From the NCBI RefSeq assembly GCF_030363035.1, contig NZ_JAUCMN010000001.1, positions 186,001-250,000 of the forward strand: DNA of 64,000 bases. Reading direction: 5' to 3'. The DNA comes from Curtobacterium caseinilyticum. GTDB lineage: Bacteria; Actinomycetota; Actinomycetes; Actinomycetales; Microbacteriaceae. A model generated the notes under the pieces. That model had not been told where the DNA came from. It did no database searches and saw nothing but the letters and a program-made list of their open reading frames with translations. This document shows, one piece after another, positions 15,361 to 23,798 of this stretch (position 1 is its first letter; every line of letters begins with the position of its first letter). Position numbers and translations under genes: made by a program.

Positions 15361-16731
15361 TCAGTCCGCGGGGCGGCGGAGCGTGAGCGGCCCGTCGTGC
15401 AGCGGCTGGGTCGCCCACTCGCTCGTGGCGGTGCCCGTCGCGGGGTCGAGGCGGACGTGCGCGAGGTGCGGCGTCTCGACGAACCGGACGTCGAGCAGCA
15501 CCGCACCGTCGGGAGCCGTCGCCGCGCTCGCCGCGAGGGGCCCCTCGACCGCCCACTCGCCCGTCCCGACCGGCACCGCGAGCAGGCCACCGTCGACCTC
15601 CAGTGTCGCCCGCCAGCCGCCGTCGCCGTGGTCGAGCCGGACCGCGTCGAACACGCCGGTCGTCTCGTAGGAGCCGGCCGCGCCCTCGGTGGGGACCGCC
15701 CCGGCGACCGGCGGCAGCCCCAGGGAGGCGAGCCGAGCCTCCAGGGCGGTGTCCGCAGCGGAGGCGGTGTCCGCGGCGTCGATCGCGGGCAGGAGGTGCT
15801 GCCAGGCCGCGTCGAGGACGGCCTGCATGTCGACCGTCTGCCCGGTCAGGGCGAGGACGACGTCCTGCTCCGGCAGCACGACGCAGAACTGCCCGTAGGC
15901 GCCGTCGCCGCGGAAGCCGTGGCGGGCCATCCAGAACTGGAAGCCGTACCCCTGGGACCAGTCGGGGTTCTCCTCGTCCGGGTTCTCGACCTGCCGACTC
16001 GTGGCGAGGGCGACCCAGTCCTCGTCGAGGATCCGCTGCCCGTCCCACACGCCGCCCTGCAGGTACAGCTGCCCGAGCGCCGCGACCGCCGAGGTCGGGG
16101 CGTGACAGCCGCTGAACCCGAGCTCCGCGCCGGTCTCGTCGCGCTTCCAGGCGAGGTCGTCGATGCCGAGCGGGTCGAGGAGCCGCGGCCGGAGCCAGTC
16201 GACGAGTGACCCACCAGTGACCCGACGCACGATCGCGGCCAGCGTGTAGGTGCACGGCTGGTTGTAGGCGAAGACGGTGCCGGGTTCCTCGTCCGGCGGG
16301 GTGAGCAGGAAGCCGCGCACCAGGTCGTCCGGGTCGGCGGCCCTGGCGCGCTCGAGGGTCTCCTCGCGGTGCCCGCTCGCCATCGCGAGGACGTGCCGCA
16401 CCCGCATCCGGCGGCTGCGCTCGTCGGTGACGTCGTCGTCGAGCTCGGGGAAGTACGACAGCACGGTGGCGTCGAGGTCGACGAGGCCCTCGCGGACGGC
16501 GATGCCGACGCCCGCCGCCGTGAAGCTCTTGCTGAGCGAGTAGAGCAGGTGCACCCGGTCGGGAGCGTACGGCGACCACCAGCCGGACGCCGCCAGCTGG
16601 CCGTGGCGCAGGAGCATCACGCTGTGCGGCTCGACGTCGGGGGTCGTCTCGAGCGCGTCGAGGAACGCGGCGATCCCGCGGGCGTCGATGCCGAGGGCGG
16701 ACGGGGTGCTGCGCGGGAACGTCGTCGTCAC
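15361..16731 (-). CDS. Serine hydrolase of the class C beta-lactamase fold
   Basis: A 456-aa protein with a beta-lactamase/DD-peptidase-like domain (about 15-350): the SxxK motif is SLSK at 65-68, and GYGFQFWMARHGFRGDGAYG and ALTGQT supply the later active-site strand. A C-terminal beta-rich domain (about 360-456) resembles the lipocalin-like extension of such esterases. No signal peptide is seen, so it is likely a cytoplasmic esterase or peptidase rather than a resistance enzyme. GTG at 16731 follows a TAGTGT box by 7 nt; that box begins with the TAG stop of the upstream dacB. Confidence 0.85.
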   Translation of the reverse strand: MTTTFPRSTPSALGIDARGIAAFLDALETTPDVEPHSVMLLRHGQLAASGWWSPYAPDRVHLLYSLSKSFTAAGVGIAVREGLVDLDATVLSYFPELDDDVTDERSRRMRVRHVLAMASGHREETLERARAADPDDLVRGFLLTPPDEEPGTVFAYNQPCTYTLAAIVRRVTGGSLVDWLRPRLLDPLGIDDLAWKRDETGAELGFSGCHAPTSAVAALGQLYLQGGVWDGQRILDEDWVALATSRQVENPDEENPDWSQGYGFQFWMARHGFRGDGAYGQFCVVLPEQDVVLALTGQTVDMQAVLDAAWQHLLPAIDAADTASAADTALEARLASLGLPPVAGAVPTEGAAGSYETTGVFDAVRLDHGDGGWRATLEVDGGLLAVPVGTGEWAVEGPLAASAATAPDGAVLLDVRFVETPHLAHVRLDPATGTATSEWATQPLHDGPLTLRRPAD

Positions 16732-16738
16732 GCGCACG

Positions 16739-16744
16739 ACACTA
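16739..16744 (-). promoter_or_regulatory. -10 box (TAGTGT) made partly from the dacB stop codon
   Basis: TAGTGT on the minus strand, 7 nt before the GTG at 16731. Its first three bases are the TAG that ends dacB. Confidence 0.5.
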
Positions 16745-18109
16745 CGCGGCGAGGCGGTACGGACTCCACCGAGCACCAGGACCGGCGACGACGGCGTCGG
16801 CGTCCGCCGGGGCGGCAGCGTCCGTCGGGGCCGCCGCAGCCGTCGGGGCTGCCGCGGCCGTCGGGGCTGCGGTGACGGCCACGCCCCGGAACGGGTTCGT
16901 CCACCGCCAGAGGACACCGGGGTCCTCGATGGAGCGCTCGAGCACGAGCGGCACCGTCACCGGGTCGTGGTCCTCGACCGAGAAGCGCACGGAACCGACG
17001 CGCTCACCGCGGACACCGACCGTGATCGTGTCCAGGCGCACCTTCGCGGTGACCTTCGTCGCTCCCCACACGAGGACCTCGGCCGGCTGCGCCGCGACCG
17101 CGTCGGCCTCGTCCCGCCAGGGCGTCGAGAACGTCCCGAAGGTCTGCCCGGCGTGGGCGAGGGGCACCACCTGGAAGTTGTCGGCGACCGACCGCAGCAG
17201 TCGCTGCACGTCGACGTCGAGCGTGTCGTGGTCGACCCCGCCGAGCATCGCCCCGACGACCGTGACCTGGCGTCCGCCCCGCTCGTAGGTGGCGGCGAAG
17301 AGCAGGCACGCCCCGGCCTGGTCCAGGGTGCCGGTCTTGATGCCCTCGACGCCGTCGAGTCCGAGCAGCTCGTTCGAGTTCTCGACCGTCCCGGCACCGG
17401 GCACCGTCACCTGCTTCGTCCCGACGATCTCCTTGACGACGGGGTCCGCCAGGGCGAGCTGCCCGAGCCGGACCAGGTCGGTGGCGGTCGACCGGTTGTC
17501 GGGGTCGAGGCCGGTGGGCTCGTGGATCTCGGTGTCGTCGAGCCCGTGCTGCTGGAGCCAGGCCGACGCGGCGCGCTGGTACGCGTCCATCGACCCGAAC
17601 GCCCACAGCGCGAGTGCCCCGGCGTAGTTGTTCGCCGACTCCATGAGCATGACCTGCATGGTCTGGTACTCGGACAGGCGCAGCCCGTCCGGCATCGGGG
17701 CGACCTCGCCGTTCTTCGCCAGGTACGTCGCGTAGAGCGCCCGCATCTCGGCGTCGAACCGGATCGTCGGCCCGTCCTGCCCGCGGTCGAGCGGCTCCTC
17801 GTCGAGCACCACGAGCGCCGTGACGACCTTGGTGATGCTCGCGATCGACCGCTGCCCGGTGTCCCCGCTCGTCCGCAGGCTCTCCGGGAAGTCGGTGGCC
17901 TCCACGGCGGTCGCTCCGTACCCGGGGAACCGGAGGTCGGGCACCGTGGACGTCGGTGCTGCGTACCCGGTGGTCGTCGCGCTCGCCGGTGCGAACGGCA
18001 CGAGGGCCGCGGCCGCCAGGTACCCGGCGACGAGCACCAGCACGGCGACCACGGCGATGGTCACGGGCCGCCGGACGGCGGAGCGAGGGCTGCTGACGAC
18101 TCGTGGCAC
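16742..18109 (-). CDS. dacB: D-alanyl-D-alanine carboxypeptidase (penicillin-binding protein)
   Basis: A 455-aa S11-type carboxypeptidase that trims the terminal D-Ala of peptidoglycan stems. One N-terminal membrane segment (16-37) exports or anchors it. Active-site motifs are SITK (91-94), SAN (158-160) and KTG (258-260). The C-terminal tail is Ala/Pro-rich with an 18-bp repeat coding APTAAA-like hexapeptides before a closing RWSPYRL. GTG at 18109 is 8 nt after TACGCT. The symbol is by family; the exact paralogue is unsure. Confidence 0.88.
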   Translation of the reverse strand: MPRVVSSPRSAVRRPVTIAVVAVLVLVAGYLAAAALVPFAPASATTTGYAAPTSTVPDLRFPGYGATAVEATDFPESLRTSGDTGQRSIASITKVVTALVVLDEEPLDRGQDGPTIRFDAEMRALYATYLAKNGEVAPMPDGLRLSEYQTMQVMLMESANNYAGALALWAFGSMDAYQRAASAWLQQHGLDDTEIHEPTGLDPDNRSTATDLVRLGQLALADPVVKEIVGTKQVTVPGAGTVENSNELLGLDGVEGIKTGTLDQAGACLLFAATYERGGRQVTVVGAMLGGVDHDTLDVDVQRLLRSVADNFQVVPLAHAGQTFGTFSTPWRDEADAVAAQPAEVLVWGATKVTAKVRLDTITVGVRGERVGSVRFSVEDHDPVTVPLVLERSIEDPGVLWRWTNPFRGVAVTAAPTAAAAPTAAAAPTDAAAPADADAVVAGPGARWSPYRLAA

Positions 18110-18117
18110 GGCACCCG

Positions 18118-18123
18118 AGCGTA
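18118..18123 (-). promoter_or_regulatory. -10 box (TACGCT) of dacB
   Basis: TACGCT on the minus strand, 8 nt before the GTG at 18109; a near-leaderless start. Confidence 0.4.
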
Positions 18124-18251
18124 CCGGGCGGGACCGACGGCCCAGCTGAGGGGTGCGTGCGCGGCGCACCCCGGCCGGCGAGGGCCGCAGGTCCGTGTGA
18201 CGATCACGTAAAACATCAGCGCCCGACCCTGGTCGACCGGAGGCCAGCCCC

Positions 18252-18257
18252 TAGCGT
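18252..18257 (+). promoter_or_regulatory. -10 box (TAGCGT), leaderless acetamidase promoter
   Basis: TAGCGT followed by 7 nt and the ATG at 18265. No Shine-Dalgarno site is present. Confidence 0.5.
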
Positions 18258-18264
18258 GCTGGAC

Positions 18265-19425
18265 ATGCACCACGGCACCGCACGCGACACCACGGCGTCC
18301 CCGTCCGACCCGGCGTCACGGCCCCGCAGAGCGTCACCGACCGACACCACGACCGTCCTGCAGCCCGGGGCGGGTCCGGTGCGGTCACGTCGCTACCTGC
18401 CGGCCGAGGCCGACCGGGTGCTGTGGGGCCGCCTGCCGAACGCCGACGACCGGCCCGTCCTCTCCCTGGCGCCCGGTGACGACGCCACGATCGACACCGT
18501 CAGCCACGAGGGCCTGCTGCCCGACCAGGGCGGTGACCCGGTCGCGTTCTTCGGGCGGTACGGCGTCCCGCCCGAGCAGGTGCTCGACGACGCCGTCGCC
18601 GTCGCCCGCACCGGTCGTCGACACCCCGAGCACGACGGTCCGCACGTCGTCACCGGCCCGATCGCCGTCGAGGGCGCCGAGCCGGGGGACGTCCTGACCA
18701 TGACCGTCCTCGAGACGCTCCCCCGCGTCCCGTACGGCGTGGTGTCGAACCGGCACGGCCGCGGCGCCCTGCACGGTGAGTACCCCGTCGACGGCCGCAC
18801 CGTGAGCGTCTTCGCGGACGTCGTGCCCGGCGACGACGGCCCGCGCGGACGGATCCCGATCACCGAGGGCGGCGACCGGTACGCACGTTTCCCGCTCGCG
18901 CCGTTCCTCGGCATCATGGGCGTCGCGACACCGGGTGAGCGGCTGCACTCGGTCCCGCCCGGCCGGCACGGCGGCAACATCGACGTGAACCTGCTCCAGG
19001 TCGGTGCGCAGCTCCACCTGCCCGTGCTCGTCCCCGGCGCCCTCGCGTACGTCGGCGACCCGCACTTCGCGCAGGGCGACGGCGAGGTGGCGCTCACCGC
19101 GATGGAGGCCTCGCTCCGCGCGACGATCCGCTTCGACGTCACCCCGGCGGCCGAGGCCGCCCAGCGGTTCGGCGAGCTCGCGTGGCCGCTGGTCGAGACG
19201 CACGAGTACCTGGTGCCCACGGGCCTCGACCCCGACCTGGACGAGGCCGTCCGGCACTGCGTGCGCCACGCGATCGCGATCCTCGGGGCGCGGTACGGCA
19301 TGGAGCCGCACCTCGCGTACGCCTACCTCAGCGCCGCGACCGACTTCGACGTCTCCCAGGTCGTCGACCTCGTCACCGGAGCGCACGCACGCATCCGCAA
19401 GGCCGACTTCGCGGACGTCCGGTGA
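18265..19425 (+). CDS. Acetamidase/formamidase family protein
   Basis: A 386-aa FmdA/AmdA-family amidohydrolase, which releases ammonia from small amides. Family features include GPIAVEGAEPGDVL, the GGNIDVNLLQVGAQLHLPV region with metal-binding and structural Gly/Asp/Asn, and GDPHFAQGDGEV. The first 45 residues are Arg/Thr/Ser-rich and probably disordered. Its stop overlaps the next gene by GTGA, an AtzH-amidase fusion, so the pair forms an amide-degradation operon. The actual substrate is unknown. Confidence 0.88.
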   Translation: MHHGTARDTTASPSDPASRPRRASPTDTTTVLQPGAGPVRSRRYLPAEADRVLWGRLPNADDRPVLSLAPGDDATIDTVSHEGLLPDQGGDPVAFFGRYGVPPEQVLDDAVAVARTGRRHPEHDGPHVVTGPIAVEGAEPGDVLTMTVLETLPRVPYGVVSNRHGRGALHGEYPVDGRTVSVFADVVPGDDGPRGRIPITEGGDRYARFPLAPFLGIMGVATPGERLHSVPPGRHGGNIDVNLLQVGAQLHLPVLVPGALAYVGDPHFAQGDGEVALTAMEASLRATIRFDVTPAAEAAQRFGELAWPLVETHEYLVPTGLDPDLDEAVRHCVRHAIAILGARYGMEPHLAYAYLSAATDFDVSQVVDLVTGAHARIRKADFADVR

Positions 19426-20975
19426 CGGCCACCGCCGGGGTCCCGGACGGACTGCTCGACGCGCTCGACGCCTACGAACGTGCCCTCGCCGAGGACGACC
19501 TCGCCGCGCTCGACGACGCCTTCGTCCGCTCCCCCGACACCCTCCGCGGCGACGACCGCGGGTTGCTCGTCGGGCACGAGGCGATCAGCGCCTTCCGCGG
19601 TGCCCGCGGCGGCGTCGCGTCGCGCCACCTCAGCCGCGTCGAGGTCCGCCCCCTCGCCGACGACCTGGCGCTCGTCGTCTCGGCGTCGTCGTTCGACGCG
19701 GGCGGGTCGGGTCTGCAGACGCAGCTCTGGCGCCGACGCGACGACGTCTGGCGCATCGAGGCGGCGCACGTCACCGGCCGCGCGCGGCCCCTCGACACCA
19801 CGGTGTGGCGGGTCGTCGGTGACCCGCTCGTCCCGCCGACGGGCAGCGGCCCCCTCGACGGCACGACGGTCGCGGTCAAGGACCTGTACGCGATCGCCGG
19901 GCACCGCGTCGGTGCGGGCAACCCGACGTACCTGCGGGAGTCCGAGCCCGCCACGGCGTCCGCCGGGGCGGTCGCCGCGCTGCTCGCCGCCGGTGCGGCG
20001 GTGCGCGGGATCGCGCGGACCGACGAGTTCGCCTACGCCCTGACCGGTCGCAACGAGCACCACGGCACGGCCCCGAACGGCGCGGTCCCGTCGGCACTGC
20101 CGGGAGGCTCGTCCAGCGGATCCGCGTCGGCCGTCCGGTCCGGAGCGGCGGACGTCGGACTCGGCACCGACACCGCGGGTTCGCTGCGGATCCCCGCCTC
20201 GTACCAGGGACTCTGGGGCCTCCGGACCACCCACGGGCTGGTGGACCGCAGCGGGCTGCTGCCCCTGGCGCCGTCCTTCGACACCGTCGGGTGGCTCACC
20301 CGTGACGCGACGACGCTGCTCGGCGCGCTCGACGCGTCCGTCCTCCCGGCCGCTGGGGAAGCCGTCAGACCGGAGCCCGTCGTGCTCGCCGAGCTCGTCG
20401 CGGCAGCCGACCCCGCGACGCAGGACGCGTTCCGCGCGGTCGTCCGGGACCTGGCGGTGGTGACGCTCGACGACCTCGGCCTGCCGACGCTCGAGGACCT
20501 GCGCGAACTGCTCCGGCTCGTGCAGGGCGCCGAGGCCACGGCCGTGCACGGCGCATGGATCGCCGCCCACCCGGGCGCGCTCGGTGCCGTCGTCGGTGAC
20601 CGGTTCGCCGCGGCCGCCGCGAACCCGCCGGACCTCGTCGCCGGAGCCCGCGAACGCTTCGCGGGGATCCGCGCAGCGGTCCGCGCGGCGCTGGCGGGAC
20701 GGGTCCTCGTGGCGCCGACCGCACCGGGGCCGGCACCGGCGCTCGGTGCGGGCACCGCGGAGCTCGAACGGGTCCGCACCGCGACGACCGCGATGACCGC
20801 GCTCGCGAGCGTCGGCGGGGTGCCGTCGCTCAGCGTCCCCGCGCTGGTGGTGGACGGCGCTCCTGTCGGGCTGTGCCTGACCGGCGGTGCCGGATCCGAC
20901 CGCACCCTGGTGACCACGGCGGCACGCTGGACGACCGACGGGGTCGGCACGGGCCTCCCGTCAGACACCGCCTGA
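19422..20975 (+). CDS. AtzH-like domain fused to an amidase-signature hydrolase
   Basis: A 517-aa two-domain protein. Residues 1-125 form a SnoaL/NTF2-like AtzH domain (DUF3225: LDALDAYERALAEDDLAAL, then LQTQLWRRRDDVWRIEAAHV). Residues 140-517 are an amidase with Lys153 in VAVKD, the glycine/serine-rich PGGSSSGSA (227-235, cis-Ser) and nucleophile S254 in GTDTAGS. AtzE/AtzH-type proteins act in cyanuric acid or biuret breakdown and uracil-like N-catabolism; here the fusion sits with an acetamidase and without other atz genes, so the substrate is open. The GTG start overlaps the acetamidase stop. Confidence 0.88.
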   Translation: MTATAGVPDGLLDALDAYERALAEDDLAALDDAFVRSPDTLRGDDRGLLVGHEAISAFRGARGGVASRHLSRVEVRPLADDLALVVSASSFDAGGSGLQTQLWRRRDDVWRIEAAHVTGRARPLDTTVWRVVGDPLVPPTGSGPLDGTTVAVKDLYAIAGHRVGAGNPTYLRESEPATASAGAVAALLAAGAAVRGIARTDEFAYALTGRNEHHGTAPNGAVPSALPGGSSSGSASAVRSGAADVGLGTDTAGSLRIPASYQGLWGLRTTHGLVDRSGLLPLAPSFDTVGWLTRDATTLLGALDASVLPAAGEAVRPEPVVLAELVAAADPATQDAFRAVVRDLAVVTLDDLGLPTLEDLRELLRLVQGAEATAVHGAWIAAHPGALGAVVGDRFAAAAANPPDLVAGARERFAGIRAAVRAALAGRVLVAPTAPGPAPALGAGTAELERVRTATTAMTALASVGGVPSLSVPALVVDGAPVGLCLTGGAGSDRTLVTTAARWTTDGVGTGLPSDTA

Positions 20976-21089
20976 GGCCCCGCCGCTCCGCCCGGGCCGG
21001 GAGCGGGACGCACTCGACGACGGGGTCCAGCCGGCGGCGCGAGCAGCGCTCGGTCCGGGCTGCCGACGGGACGCGCGTCGACGGCGCAG

Positions 21090-21917
21090 TCAGCCGGCGG
21101 CGCGCGCGGCGCGCTGCGCGTGCGTGACGGCCCACAGCCCGACCGCGCTGGCGGCGGCGACGTTGAGCGAGTCGACGCCGTGCGCCATCGGGATGCGGAC
21201 GGTCGTGTCCGCCGAGGCGATCGCGGCGTCGGTCAGGCCCTGCCCCTCGGTGCCCATCACGAGCGCCACCCGCTCCGGCACGTCGGCGACGAAGGCGTCG
21301 AGGTCCACCGAGCGGTCGGTCAGCGCCATCGCGGCGAGGTGGAAGCCCTGCTCGCGTAGCTCCTCGCCCGCGGCGGGCCACTCCCCGATGCGCGTCCACG
21401 GCACCTGCAGCACCGTGCCCATGCTCACGCGGACGCTGCGGCGGTACAGCGGGTCGGCGCAGCGCGGGCTGACGAGCACCGCGTCCGCACCGAGCCCGGC
21501 GACGCTCCGGAAGACGGCGCCGACGTTCGTGTGGTCGACCACGTCCTCGAGCACGACGACGACCTTCGCGTCGCGCACGACCTCGGCGACGGTCGGCAGC
21601 GCCGGTCGGTGCATCGCGGCGAGGGCGCCCCGGTGCATCCGGAAGCCGGTGAGGTCCTCGAGCAGCTCGTCCGGCCCGACGAACACCGGGCCGTCGTGGT
21701 CCGCCACGAGCGGCAGCACACTGTCGAGCCACTTCTCCTGCACGATGACGCTCCGCGGGACGTGCCCGGCGCGGACGGCCCGCTCGATCACCGTGTTCGA
21801 CTCGGCGATGTACAGACCGCCCTCCGGCTCGGTCACGCGGCGGAGCGCGACGTCGGTGAGCCGGGCGAAGTCGTCGAGGCGGGGGTCGTCGAGGGAGTCG
21901 ATGCGGACGGCGTGCAC
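21090..21917 (-). CDS. TrmH/SpoU-family RNA 2'-O-methyltransferase
   Basis: A 275-aa SPOUT methyltransferase. An N-terminal RNA-binding substrate domain (YIAESNTVIERAVRAG) precedes the knotted catalytic domain with VVLEDVVDHTNVGAVFRSVAG, VALVMGTEGQGL and VRIPMAHGVDSLNVAAAS, the three SPOUT motifs. It methylates a ribose in rRNA or tRNA; which one is not evident. The start is GTG at 21917. Divergent from the sirtuin with about 60 nt between starts. Confidence 0.9.
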   Translation of the reverse strand: MHAVRIDSLDDPRLDDFARLTDVALRRVTEPEGGLYIAESNTVIERAVRAGHVPRSVIVQEKWLDSVLPLVADHDGPVFVGPDELLEDLTGFRMHRGALAAMHRPALPTVAEVVRDAKVVVVLEDVVDHTNVGAVFRSVAGLGADAVLVSPRCADPLYRRSVRVSMGTVLQVPWTRIGEWPAAGEELREQGFHLAAMALTDRSVDLDAFVADVPERVALVMGTEGQGLTDAAIASADTTVRIPMAHGVDSLNVAAASAVGLWAVTHAQRAARAAG

Positions 21918-21963
21918 GGGGCTCGTTTCGTGGGAAGAGGGCTGGGCGTACGGCTGTTGAGGG

Positions 21964-21969
21964 TACCGT
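21964..21969 (+). promoter_or_regulatory. -10 box (TACCGT) of the sirtuin gene
   Basis: TACCGT followed by 7 nt and the GTG at 21977. It argues for that GTG over the one at 21968, which lies inside the box. Confidence 0.5.
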
Positions 21970-21976
21970 GGACGAC

Positions 21977-22825
21977 GTGCTGACCGACCCGATGCAGGAC
22001 GAGCTCGACCGCGTCGTCGAACTCCTGGCGGGCAAGCGCATCGCAGTGCTCTCCGGCGCCGGGTTGAGCACCGACTCCGGCATCCCCGACTACCGCGGCG
22101 CGGGCCGCGTCGTCCGGAAGCCGATGACGTTCCAGGAGTTCCGCTCCGACCCGGCGAAGCGACAGCGCTACTGGGCGGGCTCGCACCTGGGCTGGCGGAC
22201 GTTCGCCGCGGCGCGGCCGAACGCCGGGCACCGGGCGCTCGCCGCACTCGAGGACGCCGGGGTCGTGAACGGCGTGGTCACGCAGAACGTCGACGGCCTG
22301 CACCTCCGGGCGGGGTCGCGTCGCGTGGTCGAGGTGCACGGGTCGATGGACCGGGCGGTGTGCCTGACCTGCGGGCAGGTGTTCTCGCGTGCCGACCTCG
22401 CCGCCGTGCTCGACCGCGACAACCCGTGGATCGACGACCCCGGCACCGTGCAGCTGCAGCCGGACGGTGACGTCGAGATCACCGACGTCGAGCGCTTCCG
22501 CGTCCCCGACTGCTCGGTGTGCGGCGGCGTGCTCAAGCCCGACGTGGTGTTCTTCGGCGAGTTCGTGCCCGCCGAGAAGTTCCGCGAGGCCGTGTCGATC
22601 GTGGCCGACGCCGACGCCCTGCTCGTCGTCGGGTCGTCGCTCACCGTGAACTCCGGCGTCCGCCTGGTCGACCACGCCACCCGCCGCAAGCACCCGGTCG
22701 TCATCGTCAACCGGGGCTCGACCCGCAGCGACCGTCGTGCCGTCGCGAAGCTCGACGCCGGCACCACCGAGACGCTCGAGGCCCTGGCAGCACGCCTGCT
22801 GCCGTCTGCGATGATCGACGGGTGA
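21977..22825 (+). CDS. Sir2-type NAD-dependent protein deacylase
   Basis: A 282-aa sirtuin. The NAD fold GAGLSTDSGIPDYR (27-40) is of the class II (SIRT4-like) form, QNVDGLH at 103-109 contains catalytic partners, and H121 in VEVHGSM is the general base. The zinc site is C129xxC132 plus CSVC about 50 residues later. It removes acyl groups from lysine using NAD. Overlaps the histidine phosphatase gene by GTGA. The start at 21977 is inferred from the leaderless promoter; GTG at 21968 would add three residues. Confidence 0.9.
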   Translation: MLTDPMQDELDRVVELLAGKRIAVLSGAGLSTDSGIPDYRGAGRVVRKPMTFQEFRSDPAKRQRYWAGSHLGWRTFAAARPNAGHRALAALEDAGVVNGVVTQNVDGLHLRAGSRRVVEVHGSMDRAVCLTCGQVFSRADLAAVLDRDNPWIDDPGTVQLQPDGDVEITDVERFRVPDCSVCGGVLKPDVVFFGEFVPAEKFREAVSIVADADALLVVGSSLTVNSGVRLVDHATRRKHPVVIVNRGSTRSDRRAVAKLDAGTTETLEALAARLLPSAMIDG

Positions 22826-23460
22826 CGACGCTCCTCACCCTGGTCCGGCACGGCGAGACCGACTGGAACGCGCAGCGCCGCATCCAGGGCTCGACCGACA
22901 TCCCCCTCAACGACACCGGCCGGTCGCAGGCGACCGCCACCGCACTGCTGCTCCGGCGACGTCGCTTCGACGCCGTCGTCGCGTCGCCGCTGTCCCGCGC
23001 GTTCGAGACCGGCGCGATCATCGCCCGGCACCTCGGGTTGCCCGAGCCCGACACGTACGCGGGGCTCGCCGAGCGCTCCTACGGCGAGGCCGAGGGGCTC
23101 ACCGACTCCGAGGTCGCCGCACGCTACCCGGACGACGCGATCCCGGGGCGCGAGTCCCGCACGGCCCTGCTCGCGCGGGCGACCGAGACCCTCGCCGAGA
23201 TCGCCGTGCGGTTCGACGCCGGGTCGGTGGTCGTCGCGACGCACGGTGCGGTGATCCGCAGCGTCGTGAACGCCGCAGCCCCGGGCACCGCCGAGCGCTG
23301 GTCGACGCCGATCCGCAACGGCTCGGTGCACTCGTTCCGCTGGGACCCGGAGCGGTTCCGCGCCGAACTCGTCCGGTTCGACGACCCCGTCGACGAGGTG
23401 TCGGAGCTGACCGGCGACGAGTCGTTCGCCGAGCAGAACCCGCTCGAGCGCCGGGGCTGA
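22822..23460 (+). CDS. Histidine phosphatase family protein
   Basis: A 212-aa phosphoglycerate-mutase-like phosphatase. LVRHGETDWN carries the RHG motif with catalytic H10, and VVATHGAVIRS the second histidine. The lack of the mutase-specific insert points to a phosphatase (CobC/GpmB-like) of unknown substrate. The GTG start overlaps the sirtuin stop; co-transcribed. The C-terminus ends ESFAEQNPLERRG. Confidence 0.88.
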   Translation: MTTLLTLVRHGETDWNAQRRIQGSTDIPLNDTGRSQATATALLLRRRRFDAVVASPLSRAFETGAIIARHLGLPEPDTYAGLAERSYGEAEGLTDSEVAARYPDDAIPGRESRTALLARATETLAEIAVRFDAGSVVVATHGAVIRSVVNAAAPGTAERWSTPIRNGSVHSFRWDPERFRAELVRFDDPVDEVSELTGDESFAEQNPLERRG

Positions 23461-23543
23461 GCGCCGCGCGGGCGCACCCCGGGCCGCGCCTGCCCGCTCC
23501 GCGCCCTCCCGCGCGCGCTTCGCGCCCTCCCCCGCGACGTCGG

Positions 23544-23594
23544 TGGAGCAGGAACTGTCGAGTGTGGGCCGCCGCGCCGACGTTTCCTGCTCCA
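23544..23594. repeat. 51-nt TGGAGCAG...CTGCTCCA element, copy A
   Basis: The ends TGGAGCAGGA and TCCTGCTCCA form a perfect 10-bp stem. The interior matches the reverse complement of the element at 28749-28799 at CTGTCG, GCCGCC and CCGACG, and both are exactly 51 nt. Confidence 0.65.
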
Positions 23595-23731
23595 TCGACG
23601 GGCGGAGGGGGCGCCCTCGGCCCTCGGGGGCGCCCGTGTTGCCTCGCGGGTGTCTGCGCTGCGCGGCGCAGCTGCGGCACCGTTGCAGGACCGTGACCCG
23701 CCACGCCGTCTGGACCCGGGCCGCGCCGGAC

Positions 23732-23737
23732 TAGGCT
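23732..23737 (+). promoter_or_regulatory. -10 box (TAGGCT) upstream of the membrane protein gene
   Basis: TAGGCT would start RNA near 23744, giving a leader of about 55 nt that carries a GAGGGGG ribosome site before the ATG at 23799. Confidence 0.4.
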
Positions 23738-23798
23738 CCGATCCACGGACGACCGCACCGCGTCGGCCGTGCTCGCATCCGCGCGCGAGGGGGACACC

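Larger units (their letters stand above)
23461..23798. other. Gene-free spacer with one hairpin element
   Basis: 338 nt between the histidine phosphatase and the membrane protein. It holds the 51-nt TGGAGCAG element (23544-23594), GC-rich low-complexity DNA and a TAGGCT -10 candidate at 23732-23737. I see no gene in it. Confidence 0.6.

Noticed and set aside
15361-16731. Antibiotic-inactivating beta-lactamase
   Set aside because: No signal peptide, and the C-terminal extra domain and motif spacing fit esterase/peptidase-type serine hydrolases.
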